Assembly (NCBI RefSeq): GCF_905475345.1
Contig: NC_066594.1
Location: forward strand, 5,783,501 to 5,847,500
Source of the DNA: Vespula vulgaris
Taxonomy: Eukaryota; Arthropoda; Insecta; Hymenoptera; Vespidae
Direction: 5' to 3'
Length of the DNA stretch: 64,000 bases
The notes beneath the pieces are model-generated. The model saw only the letters and a program-made list of their open reading frames with translations. It made no database searches and was not told where the DNA came from. The first letter of the stretch is position 1, and every line of letters starts with the position of its first letter. Positions 51,472-63,854 of this stretch are shown here, in pieces. Both the position numbers and the translations under genes were made by a program.

Positions 51472-51803
51472 TCATTTTTCATCAAATTAATTTTAATAAA
51501 ATATCACGTTCCGATTAAATCCTCGCGAATGCATGATAATTCATTGATGAATTATCAATATACAGATTGATCGTAATGATATTTAAAGATAGCACATATC
51601 ATTTAATCTATAGCTTTTCCAAAAATTCACGACATAGGAAATACTTTGGATTAGTTTCTCCCTTCGATCCTACGAGACCAACGTAATTATTAAAAATGTA
51701 TAATACGATCATCGACCCAATCACGATAAACCGATAAATTTGTAATTAGCAAACTATCGATATAATTTTATTGAGAACATAAAAGATAATTAGAGAAAAT
51801 TCC

Positions 51804-51836
<33 letters not shown>

Positions 51837-52159
51837 CACGTATATATAAATGTAACGAAAGTTAAATTTGAAAGTTTCCTTTCGTCGTAACGGACTATTT
51901 CCGTTAACAAGTTGAAAGCCCACAAGAGACTTTGTGTTTTCATTTACATCGTAAATCGAGCTTACCACACTCCTTTCTCATCGGGGGACAAGAAAAGCCC
52001 TGCGGCAGGTAGGTATTTTCCTTCTTCTCTCCTTCTCATCACCGTCCTCAATGCGCCGAGTAATTTCGAAAAAATTCTAAATGAATTCGTGTTCCGGTCG
52101 ATCGTGCGCGGTCATCGCCGTGTTTTACTCGATTGCTATCGGCGGAAGATAGAGGAAAG

Positions 52160-52194
<35 letters not shown>

Positions 52195-54444
52195 AAATGA
52201 AAGAGAAAAAGATAGAGAAAGAGATAGAGAGAAAGAGAAAGAAAGAAGTTTAGCAGTTTATCGCTCCGTCGCTTCGTATACTCCGTCGAAAAGGTTGGAA
52301 AGCGAGCTTCAATTAATTTTCAATTACGTCTAGCCGTAATTTAGCTTCTCTATTTCCGTTGGTCACGCGACGCTGCACTTGACGCACGATCAGTTTCTCT
52401 ACATCATCATTGAGACGAAGGAGGGAAGACTGAACAGCGATCGAACGATAAAGAGAAAGAAAAATACAAACAGATGGACCAGACCGGATAGAGAAAGATA
52501 TAATAAGATAGTGATAGAGAGAAAGAGCGAATTTTCAAGTTAAACTGGACTTCAAACCTTTGATCTCGTTGTCTCTCTACCGTATGAGTTACATAATTTC
52601 AACATCACCGAACGCGTTTAAATACTAAATCACCGAGAGATAGCGTGGGTATATTTCCTTCATAAACTTTACGAATACGTAACTAACTAGAACAAAAGGC
52701 ACGTGTCCTTCGTATTTTAAAGAGGACTGTTTCATAATTGAAGTCTCTTAGAGGTCGAAAAACGAATGGAACTAAATAAATCAAAACAAAAACAAAAAGA
52801 AAGGAAAAAAACGTAGAATAAGAACGAAAAAGGTCATGTAATAAGGGAAAAAATACAGGTCGCTGAAGCTTTTCTAACGACGACGACGACGACGACGACG
52901 GACTGTTAAATAGAAATATTCCAAGTTTAAAAACTAGGATATGGACGTATAACGATGGGGACGATCGGTATTAAGTGATATTTTTGGAATCCTCGAGATT
53001 GAAAATTTAATGAAACCAACGAAGGTTCGCGACATATGAAACGAGTTATCGACTAAACGAGTCCGACGTAACCTACGAGCTTTTTCATGAATAATGCACC
53101 ATTATAACGAGAATATAAGACAAATAAACCACCTTCTCTCTTGGCTTCATGCCAATCGATACAATGTGCCCAGGCCAAGGAACGGTTTTATCTTTTATCG
53201 GAATGAATGACGAAACAACGTCGAGCTTCTTCCACTCCAGAGGTTCGATTAAAAATATGTCTCAACTAATGCGCGATGACCAATCTCTTACTTGTTTTTA
53301 TACAGAAAATATATATATATATATTTTTTTTCATGTATATATACATACATGTAAATATACGTACAGGTTCGATCGAAAGTTTCTAGGCGATATTAAAAAT
53401 CGATTCGATTATCCTATTTCGAGACTTTCTATGGCTAATTTTTGTAATCTTCTCTTCTTATCATTTACAGAAGAATTTCTTATTTCTTCAATCGATCAGA
53501 AACTTTAAGAACTTTCTTACGATCTAAAAGAGAAAAAAGAAAAGAAAAGAAAAAAGGAAATTAGGCCTAAAAGGAAAGCAAGAAAGTAATTGATTTTTTT
53601 TTCTTTTTTTTCTTTTTCTTTTTTTTTTTTTTAATCACTTAGAAACTTTTAGAACTTTCGACCGAACTCTCTCTGTATAAATTTTTCATGGGCATACGCA
53701 CGTCCGTGTCTTTTAGCACTTATTGTTAGAACGATGTCGTCCTAAAGAAGAAAGACAGTCGAACTTGACTCGATGTTATCGCAACCTCGACTGGCGACCC
53801 GATCTGGAGGTTGCTTTTAATGCACACGAGAAGGAGGCACTTAAAGTTTATATACATTGGTGTAAACGCGTCTTCCATTACACGGCACTTGGAATCTGCA
53901 AAAAAAATAACACACACAGAGAGAGAAAGACGCACACGCACACATACACACAGAAATGGCGATTCTTTTCCCTCGAGTAGAAACCGGTCCATACTTTCTG
54001 TGTGCCCGTGTGTGTATGTCGCGGAAGTAACAACGGTCCTGCTCTCCATATATATACTAACGTTTCGTCTCTATCATGTGTTCATGGCTCGTGTATTAAA
54101 GTGGCCAACGCAAAGTTTCGAATGACTTGATATTATCCATCGACACCTTCCTCTTCCTTTAAGAAAGTCGACTAGACGACATATACCTACATATAAGAAT
54201 GAAAGAAATAGTTTTCAAATACGTTTACTTCCCGTCATTTATTTATTTACTTTTCTAAGTAAACTTTTGTCGACGTCTGTGTCGATGTTCCAATTCGCGT
54301 ATTTATAAATATATTCTTCTGTAATAACCACCAAAGCTATCCCCGAGGAAAAACACGATAAGGATGTAAACTTAAATCGTTGCTACTATTATAAATATAT
54401 GATTACTTATTGATATATATACTTATTGATAAATATATGACACT

Positions 54445-54490
<46 letters not shown>

Positions 54491-57400
54491 TCAACGAACA
54501 ATTTTCTTACTACGCTACGATATTACTGATTTGTGAAATGCAAATCTTATAATATAAAATAGAATAAACATTCATATTTTATCTTTTGATTTTGATTAAT
54601 TTACATTATATATTTGATAATAATATTTGTCTACTATGTATGTACATATATATATACATATGTATGCATGTATGAAAAGGAAAACAAATTGCAATTTGGC
54701 GTCCAATGTTAACGGTAAAAAATAAATAATATATCCAATGAATGTCCTTATTGCGTGCTGACGTACATACATACGTAGTACATATTTACGTGGGTGTACG
54801 TCGCGTTCATTTTTATTTTATATACGGTATCATTATCTAATGTGTGCGTACACGAACGAAAGAACAACCACAATGATATCAAAGAAGGGAGGAAATCACA
54901 CGCGGTGTCTTTTGCGTGCTCGATATCGCAACACGTTTCTTCCAGTCCGACGCAGAATTTACAGCTCTGTAATAAAGATTCGAACGGACGCAGCTCGATT
55001 AGAAATTTGCATAGGGGTTAAAAATATAAGTCGTTCGTTCGACGTAAAAAAGAAAAAGAAAAAGAAAGAGAGAGAGATCGATTTTATAATCATTCGTTCG
55101 TGATCATCAAGATTATTTTCGATCGTGATTAGAAAAACGACTAACGTAGAATTTATAAACATTAAAATCGATGTTCTTCTTATCAATTAATTCGTTTAAT
55201 AGTTAATTAATGATATCAGGTAATTCTTGTTATTGGATAAAAAAGAAAATGTATATGGGAAAATAATCAACGTGGAAGAAGAAAAGAGATAAAAAGAAAG
55301 AAGATGAAAGAGCAATCGGATATCCGATATAAGTTAGACGAATGAAGAGACAGCGTGAAACGTGCCACGTAAAATACAGTAATTTCGCGTTCACGCTTTC
55401 GCGTATATTTCCATTAAAACAGAGTGAGTAAATATCGAGGTTGCTTGTTCTCGTTGGAATTATGAACGGTTTCGCCGAAATTGTTACGGTCGACCTTAAA
55501 GCTCCTTGTTACGGAAGGTTAAAAATTTCTTTTAAGAGGAAGCAAACGAAAATGAGAATGACGAACAACCGGCTGATAGACTCTCCTTCTTCGTCTCTTG
55601 CGTTATTTTCGACTGTGTCTTCGAGTTCGCTGACCTATCCGGCCAACGAAGAGAACACGAGTAAGGAGTAGAATAGAAAAGGTTCCACAAACGATAGATC
55701 TTTAATTAGATTTTTCTATTTCCTTGTTGAAAATTTCCAGTAAGGAATAACGAGAAAAAGAGAGAGAGAAACGAACAAAAAAGAAAATCAAAAAAAGAAA
55801 ATAATAAAACAAAAAGAAAGAAAGAGAGAGAGAGAGAGGAGAAAAAATGAAATAATTAACTCGTTCGTTAGATATCGACCCATCTCTGAATGGTATCGAA
55901 ACGATAATCGATATAAATTTCCAATAAAGCACTCTTCTCGAATACGTTGTACGTCGCACACACTATCGCTATTAATAGCGAACGGAGAAACCTATTCGTT
56001 CTTCCTATTTTTACGATCGAGCACCCGGCGCAATTTACTTGGTAGATAGTTTCAAATCGATTATGCCACGATTATGTCCTCGATCGATCAAATTTGTTTT
56101 CGTTTTCCAATCGTCGTCAACGACGGAGACCCATTTTATTATACATTTATGGGGAATTATACAAGAAGCCAAAAGAAATTTTACGATCTCACGAACGTAA
56201 GAAATACGAACGTAAAATAAACGTAAATATATTTTCCGACAGACAAACATATCTCAACCTGTCAGTTATTATTACGACTAAATGTAAGAATAAAAGCGTT
56301 AAGATGACGCAAGATGATCTCTGGTAATGTAAATAAGATGATCGAAAATTCTCTTTTTATCGACAAACACATTTTTTCTTTTCTTTTCTCTCTCTCTCTC
56401 TCTCTTCGTGAAGACACCACCGAAGTCATTTCAAGCGATATCTGTCGATACTTTTAAGATCTTCCCCTTTCTTTCCTCCCCGCTTATCCCCGCCAATCCC
56501 CGCATCACCGAAACATTTTACTTTCGTCCTCTTTAAGGTGACAAAGTGCCAATCGAACGAACGAGTTTACCCGAAGGAAAAAGTTTTTTCTACGATCTGT
56601 GATCCTGAGAAGAAAAGATACGTGATGGTTAAGAGTAGAAAAGAGAAAGAAGTAAAAACGAAAATGAAAAATGAGAGACAACAGGAGATAAAAGGGATCT
56701 GTCGTCTTGTTTATCGAAACTAAGGGAAAAAGGTTGTCGTAGAAACGAATTCAGAAATAGATTCGGGAGGGGATGGGACTCGTACGGTTTATATTTGGAT
56801 TGGGAAGTGAAGATGTACAATGTGGGAGGAGTGCTTAAAGAGGGGAAAAGATGCGACCGATGGAGAACGTTGCTATGAATATACCTGCTTACTGTGCTCT
56901 CTCTGTCTCTCTCTTTCTCTTTAGAACATAGATATACGACGGATATGATAGATATACGAAATTATCGTAGGATGTGAAAAAGCGTAGTTTGTAATCGATG
57001 TCACGCGTGTAACTCGTACAGGTTGAAAAACGATTAATCAATGATTCGTTATAATCCATAGATCACGCGAGATTTTAATTATTATATTCGTTAAACTTCG
57101 TCGTTATTAATACGTAAGAAAAAGTCGAAAGCGAGGAGATGGAAAAAAGGAAAGAAATATACGAAGAAGATAAGATTAAATGTGTATGTGTGAAAAAAAG
57201 AATATAAAATAAAATAAAATAAAATAAAATAAAAAGAAGAAGAAGAACGCGTTTAACGCGATATTCGAATCAAGGTCGACGCGTGATATATTCGACGTAC
57301 GAGATAAGTTAAATAACATATCAAAGAGTTAACTGACCCAAATAATATTTATCATCGACATATAAAAACGATTCGACTGGACATGATTCTATCAAGATGC

Positions 57401-57581
57401 GACTTTGTTTCTTCGATTCGATTCGATTCGATTCGATTTGATTCGACTCGAGTAGATGGATATTCGACAGGGATTCGTTACGATCGATACACATGGTTAT
57501 ATTGTATTCAGCGATATAACGCTTGTTCGAAAGAGAAATAAAGGGAAAGAAAAAGTGAGAGGGAAATAGAGATAGAGAGAA

Positions 57582-57614
<33 letters not shown>

Positions 57615-60600
57615 AAAACGCATATCAATCGGTAGACCGTGAAAGCGCGTTCAGCCGAGGAGGCGTGTAGTTACACGTGTTTGTAGCATCGTAACGTAGA
57701 CGTATGTACTACTAGCCGTGAGTAATTGGTGTTTATATCTCGAATCGAATTCACCAGCCTTCGTGAAAACTCAACTACCATTCACCATTAAATGTTACGA
57801 CCGATGGATGAACCGATCGATCGATCGATCGATCGATCGATCGATCGATCGATCTATCTCGATTTAGATCTCTCTAAAGCAGGATGCTTCGAGTTACACT
57901 ACTGCGATTATTATTACTATTTTTTTTTTCTTTTTTTCTTAATTTATTTTACGTAACACTGATCCTTTCGCGATTAGATAAGCTAGCTTATGTATATACA
58001 TAGGGTGGTATATACGGAGGGGAAGAAAAAATCATGACTTTGATATCGATTCGTTGTAAGAATTTCACATATGAATAACGAACGAACGAACGAACGAACG
58101 AACGAACGACATATGATAGAACTTAGACGATATCGATCCAATGACGTTAGAATTAATCGAGTATCGCTCGACATCCATTAAATCGCGTATATCGTAGTCA
58201 GTATAATAATTTTAACTACGGCTCGTTAAGCGGTACGATTTTAATACGGTAATATAAACTAAAGCCGGTTCGTTCGTTCCCGATTAACTTTCACGTAATT
58301 TTATTTTATTCCTTCTTTCCTTGCCATCCGATATTTAAATCAATATTTCATTATTTTATATTAGCCGATATATTATCTCGTTTTTATCTTCTTCTGTGTT
58401 TTCCTTTTTGCTTTGATTTCAATTTTAACAAAAATACATAGCAAGCGTTGTGCATATATGTTTGCAATTATTTATGTACAATCTAAAAATATACGATTAA
58501 CAATATCACGTTTATTGATTTAACACGAATTCGTGAGAAATTAAGAGAAACGTGAAACGCTAAACTAAAGGGACGACTATTAAATATTTTTATTTAACGA
58601 TAGTATGTACTTGATTCAATGTTTAATTCGATGGCCAATCGTTTATATAATAAGATACCTTGTACTATGTGACCCATGGTATGTGTATATATATGTCTGT
58701 ATATATATATATATATATAATATTATATACGTGCTTCCTCTATCATACGATCGATGGCATTGAGTTCGAGCGCACTCGAAAAGAAATGAAATCGAATTTC
58801 GTGGGTCACCAACCATCATCGTTTCATTCTCTCCATTTTCCTTTTTCGCATTTTTATCGAATCGAAACGAACCGCATGGAAAACTTCATGGAAAACTTGA
58901 CGGAAAACTTGACGGAAAACTTGATCTTATTACGATCTGTAGTCGTGTGAACTGGGCCGTTCAACGTCTCTCGAACGGATGCTGAAAGCCCGGTACAGGT
59001 TACGCGATATTTGATCTCCTTCGAGAAATTTACCACGCTACCGTAAGACGCCGTTAAAACGTAAAGAAAGAGAAAGAGAATCACGGAAGAGAGAATGGAA
59101 AGAAGAAAGAAAAAGAGAGAGAGAAAAAAAGAGAGACAGAGTAATTATGTTCGCGTCTAAATTCTTCGATGATATTATCTGGAAAATAATGAAAAAATTC
59201 AAGGATAAATCTTAGATGAAAAATTAGAAAATTCGAGTTTTCCAATAGGATGGAATAAACGAAACTTTCTCTCTCTTTTTCTTTGTCTTTATCTTTCTGG
59301 GTGAACGAACCAATTTATCGGTTAAAAACAAATATAAGTTGATAGGAATGTACAAGAACGAATTACCTCGTTCTCATATTTTTATACGTCGAATATAATC
59401 TTTCTATTTTCTCTCGATTTTCATATTCAAGAATACGGAAACGATGGTTGAAAACTTCCTCCAAATTTCCTCTCTCTCTCTCTCTATTTTTAGTACTCGA
59501 GACGCGTATTTTGGATTGAATTTTTGTCAGAATTTTGTTTAACCCGGAAAATGCAACCTCATGAATTTGCTTCCGGACGATCCTATGGATTTAAAAGTCT
59601 CTCAATATTTCTTTCTCTCATTTTCTTTCTAACGTAGATGCCGAAATTATGAAAAAGTTAATAGGAAACGAGTATGAGCTCTCGTATCTGACCTAGAAAG
59701 CAATTTATATATGTATATTACAAAATAGAAACAATATGATAAGACGAAAATACGGACGAAAAATGTACGATAGAAAAATTTTTTATTATTATTATTATCC
59801 CTTCTTTTTTAGTTTTTAATTTTTAATGCAACGAACACGGCACCGATAAAAGTAGCGTACGAGAAAAATATTTTAAACGCGTTTTCTCGTTCTGCTTTTC
59901 GAGATTCACCGTAACTTCGCACCAAAATTGCAAATGCAAATAAATATTTATTTCCAAATTTAAACGAATTCTTTTTCTAGCGTGGCGAACACAATCAAAT
60001 AGGAGAGAAAATATTTTCTTTTTCAATCTCTTTTTTTTTTTTTTCTTAAATAAAATAAAACAAAATAAAATAAAATCCGCTAATAAGAATTTAGTTTTGT
60101 TAAAAAAAAGAAAAAAGATCGTGTTCCATCGAAATACCATCATAGTTCGGGATAACAAAGTAAATTTGTACCTCGGTAGATCTCGTTACTACGTATTCAA
60201 TACTTTCACGCCCGATTGAGAATTTCAGTCATCGAATAGTACGATTCTTTCGCGATTGTACTAAAAATTTATGATATATCGCACACGTGTAATCGACACA
60301 TACAGTGGCCATGAAATAGCTTGTTACAAGTGGCGCTAAGTGATAGAATTGCGACTAATATATCTGTTCGTTGTTCTCGAAAACTTTATCGAAACGATTA
60401 ATAATTTTTCTTTCGTATAAATTTGATTCGTTTATCAGTACATTTATCAGACTCTGTCATTTTTATTAAAACTTAATCTAAAAAGAGAGAAAGAGACAGA
60501 AAAAAAAATAGATAATTCAAAAAGATACGTTTGATATATCTAGAAAATTACGAATACGCATAACGACATCCCTCCTATCTCTTCTACAAAATACTTGATA

Positions 60601-63425
60601 CAAAAGATTTGGTTTTAAAAATTGATAAATAAGTCACTCGAAAATGACTAGAATTATTAAAGCTGGTAGGGTCCTACATAGCATAGAAACATCGAATATC
60701 AGTTTGCCATAACACGGCATATCGATTTCGGCATGCACAGTACCAGCGTCGTTAGGTAACAGGCTTTGGCCCCGAATCACGGTCAAAGTTTGGAGCAATC
60801 ATTGACGAGGACCATGAAACTTGCAAGGTCACAGAGATATATATACAGGTACCTATACAGTGAGAAAACGAAAAGTTTACCAACGTTGCGTGACAAAACA
60901 TACGTAACGTCGAGTTAAGCTTTCGAACCCGCTATAGCTCATTAAAAACAACGCCCGACGACGACGTTATTACATCGTGGTATACGTGTTCCTATGTATT
61001 CCTTTATACATAGTTATATGCACAGCAGTGTGCATACATGCGGTCTAGCACAACGAGTTTGTCAATAGATTAATCCTCGTACATTGTCGCGACCCAGTGG
61101 CGCCTTTGACCCCTCGTACGAACTATAAACGAGTACTCGTTTCCTATACTCTCATGTGCATCGCATTTGCATGAAGAGTTTCGAACGACTTTTGCTTCGC
61201 TCTCGAATCTCAAAGAAGACGATAGTCTCGAAATATTAACACTATCGTCAAGTACCTTTCCAAGTACTCACCTCTCTCATCGATCAAAAGGGATAAAGAT
61301 TATAAGACGATCGATCGATCGATCTATTTATACATAAGATTCTTCGTATTATCAAAAAAAAAAAAAATAAATAAAAAAGAAAAGATTTCGTATTATTATA
61401 CTCAATTTTAATATTCTTAAAGATTGTTTAATAAGGCGCAATCTTTGTTCGCCTATCTCTTAAAAGTTCTTATTAAAAATTCACTAGGAACTAACGTTCT
61501 TAAAAGAAAAAAAGAGAGAGAGAGAGAAAGAAATGAAAAAGAGAAAAAACGTTAACGATGTTAAAAATTAAAATATAGTAGGAAAGAGGCATCTAGTTTC
61601 GCTCGACTCGGCGTCATCGATCCTAGATAAGTACGAACGCGTTATCAGCGAGAATGCGTTCATCAGTGCGAGCAAAGTTTCTACACAAGTTCCGCGTTAC
61701 GAGTTCAATAAAAGCAGCGCTTTAGATTCGAATATCTTACTCGGAAGTAATTAATTCGCTCTATTGCGATACCAGTCGAAAGATTTCAAAAAAGTATAAT
61801 ACGAAGTTCCTTAACGAATAAGTATGTATCACTTATACCTGATTACTATTCGCGGAGCATTCGTGAAAATTTCGCGAAACCTTCGGGAAATCATCGCGAC
61901 GCGATATAAATCTTGGGAGAAGTACGGTAAGATACTGAGAGTGACATTCGATATAAAACCACGAAGGTAAAAGGGATCGTAAAAACGGGGGTAGCTTAGG
62001 TGTCCTTTCTGCTCGACTCGCGGTCGGATCATAGTCGAAAGGATCCTGACGTAAAGAGGATTTTGAAAAAATTGTGAAAGAAGAAATCACCTTGATACCA
62101 CTCCGTCCTTGCTGCTTTAGAAGAACGTTCTCCGGCTTCATATCGCAATGTATGATTTTGTTCTTGTTCAGTGCGTCGAGGCATAGAAGAAGGGAATAGG
62201 AAAATTTTCTGACGAGCTGAAGACTAAAGCCCCGAAACCTGTTCTTCTTGATGAGCTCGTATAGATTAATACTGAGTAGCTCGAAGGTTATACATGTGTG
62301 ACAACGAAAGGTGAACGCTTCGAACATATGAATGATGTTCATCCTATCGTGTTTGTCCTGTTCCCTCAGCTTCTTCAGTATCTCGATTTCCTCTTGCGCC
62401 TGCCGATGGAACCTTTTCTCGTTCCTAATCATTTTGAGGGCAACGTGCTCGTGGTTCTTATGATCATATACCTTAACGACCTGACCGAAGGAACCCTTGC
62501 CGATTACCTTGAGGACCTCGTACCTGTACGCCACGTGATCGTGCGGTACGTGTATATAAGAGCCTTGATCGTTGTCGTACTCGTGATTGTTACGCCGTCC
62601 GATGATGCCGGGTCGTTTCTTGGCGTTCGCCCCGATGAAATAAATATATTCGTAATTGAATATCTCGTGGTGCTCGTACGGCGTGAGTTTGTTCATGTAG
62701 AACCTCATTACGGTATCCGGTAGGAGCCTCATCGACATGCGTTTTTCAGGAAGAAGAACGGTACTGGGGCTTGCGCTGGCCCCGGACGCGGTGCCGGGCC
62801 TTCCGTCGGTGGTGCAAACGACGGCTCCACCCGTACCACCACCGCCACCGCCACCACCGCCACCGCCTCCACCGCCACCGCCGCCACCGCCACCGACACC
62901 GCCGCCGCCACCGCTCGAACTGCCATCCGATCTACCGTTCTTCACCATCGGACTGCTCGACTGCGAGTTTGGCTGGGAATGCGAATTGTGACTCGCGTGC
63001 GAGCTCAAACTGAGATTTAGGCTGTCCGAGTTCCCGGAGAGATTTTGCAGGCTGTTGTTAGCGCTTGACGCAAGGCTGGGCAGGTGCGTGGATGCTCCTC
63101 CGCCACCGACACCGGCTCCTCCACCACCACCTCCTCCTCCTCCGGCTCCTCCTCCTCCTCCTCCTCCGCTGGCACCACCGCCAACCACGTGACCGATGGT
63201 CGCGTGCGCGACGTGTCGCGGCGGCGACGATTCGCTCTGCTTCAAGTTGTCGAAAGCCGCTGCCATCATCACTACTGCCGCCGACGTTGACTTTAACGGT
63301 GGCAGGTGATTGCTCTCGTTCGTCGCTATGTTGCACGTCTGCGTCGATATCGTGTCCGCCGCCGTTCCATACGGATTTGCCCTTGACAGAGGCATCATGC
63401 TCGCCGCAATGGTTAAGCTAGTCAT
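44902..63425 (-). CDS. DYRK2: DYRK2-type dual-specificity kinase (class II DYRK, smi35A-like), 2 coding exons seen
   Basis: Exons 62091-63425 and 44902-46116 join in phase 0 at GIK|VIDFGSS, total 849 aa. DYRKs autophosphorylate an activation-loop Tyr while folding, then phosphorylate Ser/Thr. The N-terminus has two glycine runs (about residues 80-112 and 170-200). The DH box and flank (MNKLTPYEHHEIFNY, IYFIGANAKKR) follow. In the kinase domain: the glycine loop GKGSFG at 309-314, ATP-site Lys331, the catalytic loop HCDMKPEN at 426-433 with Asp428, DFG at 448-450, and YTY at 460-462 with Tyr462 as the expected autophosphorylation site. RLPKPP marks the end of the domain. The tail of over 200 residues is Thr-, Gln-, Ser- and His-rich, with a poly-Gln run coded near 45287-45330. 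The usual HCDLKPEN has Met for Leu. The ATG at 63425 is the first in the exon; upstream coding exons are not excluded. Confidence 0.95.
45287..45330 (-). repeat. CAG/CAA tract encoding poly-glutamine in DYRK2
   Basis: Mixed CAA and CAG codons give a run of about 15 Gln in the C-terminal tail. Shorter Gln runs lie near 45065-45115. Confidence 0.9.
46409..46493. repeat. (TC)n followed by (GT)n
   Basis: About 70 bp of TC dinucleotides with few interruptions, then a GT run. Confidence 0.9.
48132..48165. repeat. (CT)n microsatellite
   Basis: Perfect CT run of about 34 bp in the DYRK2 intron. Confidence 0.9.
49731..49771. repeat. (GA)n microsatellite
   Basis: GA run with AAGA interruptions, about 40 bp. 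Confidence 0.85.
51429..51470. repeat. (AAT)n microsatellite
   Basis: About 14 perfect AAT units. Confidence 0.9.
52155..52197. repeat. (GAAA)n microsatellite
   Basis: About ten GAAA units, flanked by more purine-rich sequence to about 52250. Confidence 0.9.
52878..52901. repeat. (GAC)n trinucleotide repeat
   Basis: About eight perfect CGA/GAC units, unusual in this AT-rich intron. Confidence 0.9.
54449..54488. repeat. (TA)n microsatellite
   Basis: Perfect alternating TA run of about 40 bp. Confidence 0.9.
57815..57854. repeat. Perfect (GATC)10 palindromic repeat
   Basis: Ten perfect GATC units. Each unit is its own reverse complement, so the whole 40 bp is a perfect palindrome with cruciform potential. 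Confidence 0.95.
58078..58108. repeat. (ACGA)n tetranucleotide repeat
   Basis: About seven perfect units in the DYRK2 intron. On the minus strand they read TCGT. Confidence 0.9.
60305..60330 (+). mobile_element. Possible Tc1/mariner-like terminal sequence (solo)
   Basis: A TA dinucleotide followed by CAGTGGCCATGAAATAG resembles the CAGTGGC-type ends of Tc1-like elements. No inverted partner or transposase remnant was found in the surrounding intron, so this may be a degraded end or chance. Confidence 0.25.
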
Positions 63426-63819
63426 TTGTTCCTTCCTCTTTCTCTTCCTCTTCTTCTCCCTCTATTTTCTTCTCCTTCTTTTTGTTTTTCTTCTGTCTCT
63501 CTCTCTCTCTCTCTCTCTCTGTCTGCCTCTCGTCCACCTCTCTCTCAAGCAAGCGCACGTTGAACCGACGAGGAAAAGATCTCAAGACAACACGGTAGAT
63601 TCGTATTTTCCACCACCCCGTGGAATCGGCCTTATCGCGGTCTCGTCGGATATCTTCATGCCGAGGGAACGATCTTATCTCGTTATCTTCCTCACTTGCT
63701 CCCCTACCTTCTTCTTTGTTAGCAGCTCATCCTCTTTTTCTTTTTCTCTTTCTCTTTCTTTATCTGTCTGTCTATCTATCCATTTAGTTATTTAGTTATT
63801 TAGTTATTTATTTATTTAG

Positions 63820-63854
<35 letters not shown>

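Larger units (their letters stand above)
46117..62090 (-). other. DYRK2 intron of 16 kb, repeat-rich, no nested gene recognised
   Basis: The intron joins the catalytic-loop exon to the DFG exon, with donor GTGATT at 62090 and acceptor CCAG at 46117. It contains CT and GT runs (46409-46493, 48132-48165), a GA run (49731-49771), AAT (51429-51470), GAAA (52155-52197), GAC (52878-52901), TA (54449-54488), AAAAT (57204-57232), GATTC (57416-57440), GATC (57815-57854) and ACGA (58078-58108). A Tc1-like end may lie at 60305. Its open frames are low complexity or unrecognised. Confidence 0.8.

Noticed and set aside
51966..52000. Possible micro-exon on the minus strand between CAG and GTAAGC in the DYRK2 intron
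   Set aside because: The flanking DYRK2 exons already join perfectly at GIK|VIDFG; inserting it would break the kinase domain and the frame.
53723..54125. Overlapping frames on both strands near 53.7-54.1 kb
   Set aside because: Composition and repeats (CA/GA runs) give no recognisable family; no splice-linked exons.
62298..62723. 141-residue plus-strand frame opposite DYRK2
   Set aside because: Antisense shadow of the kinase N-lobe exon, which itself matches DYRK2 throughout.
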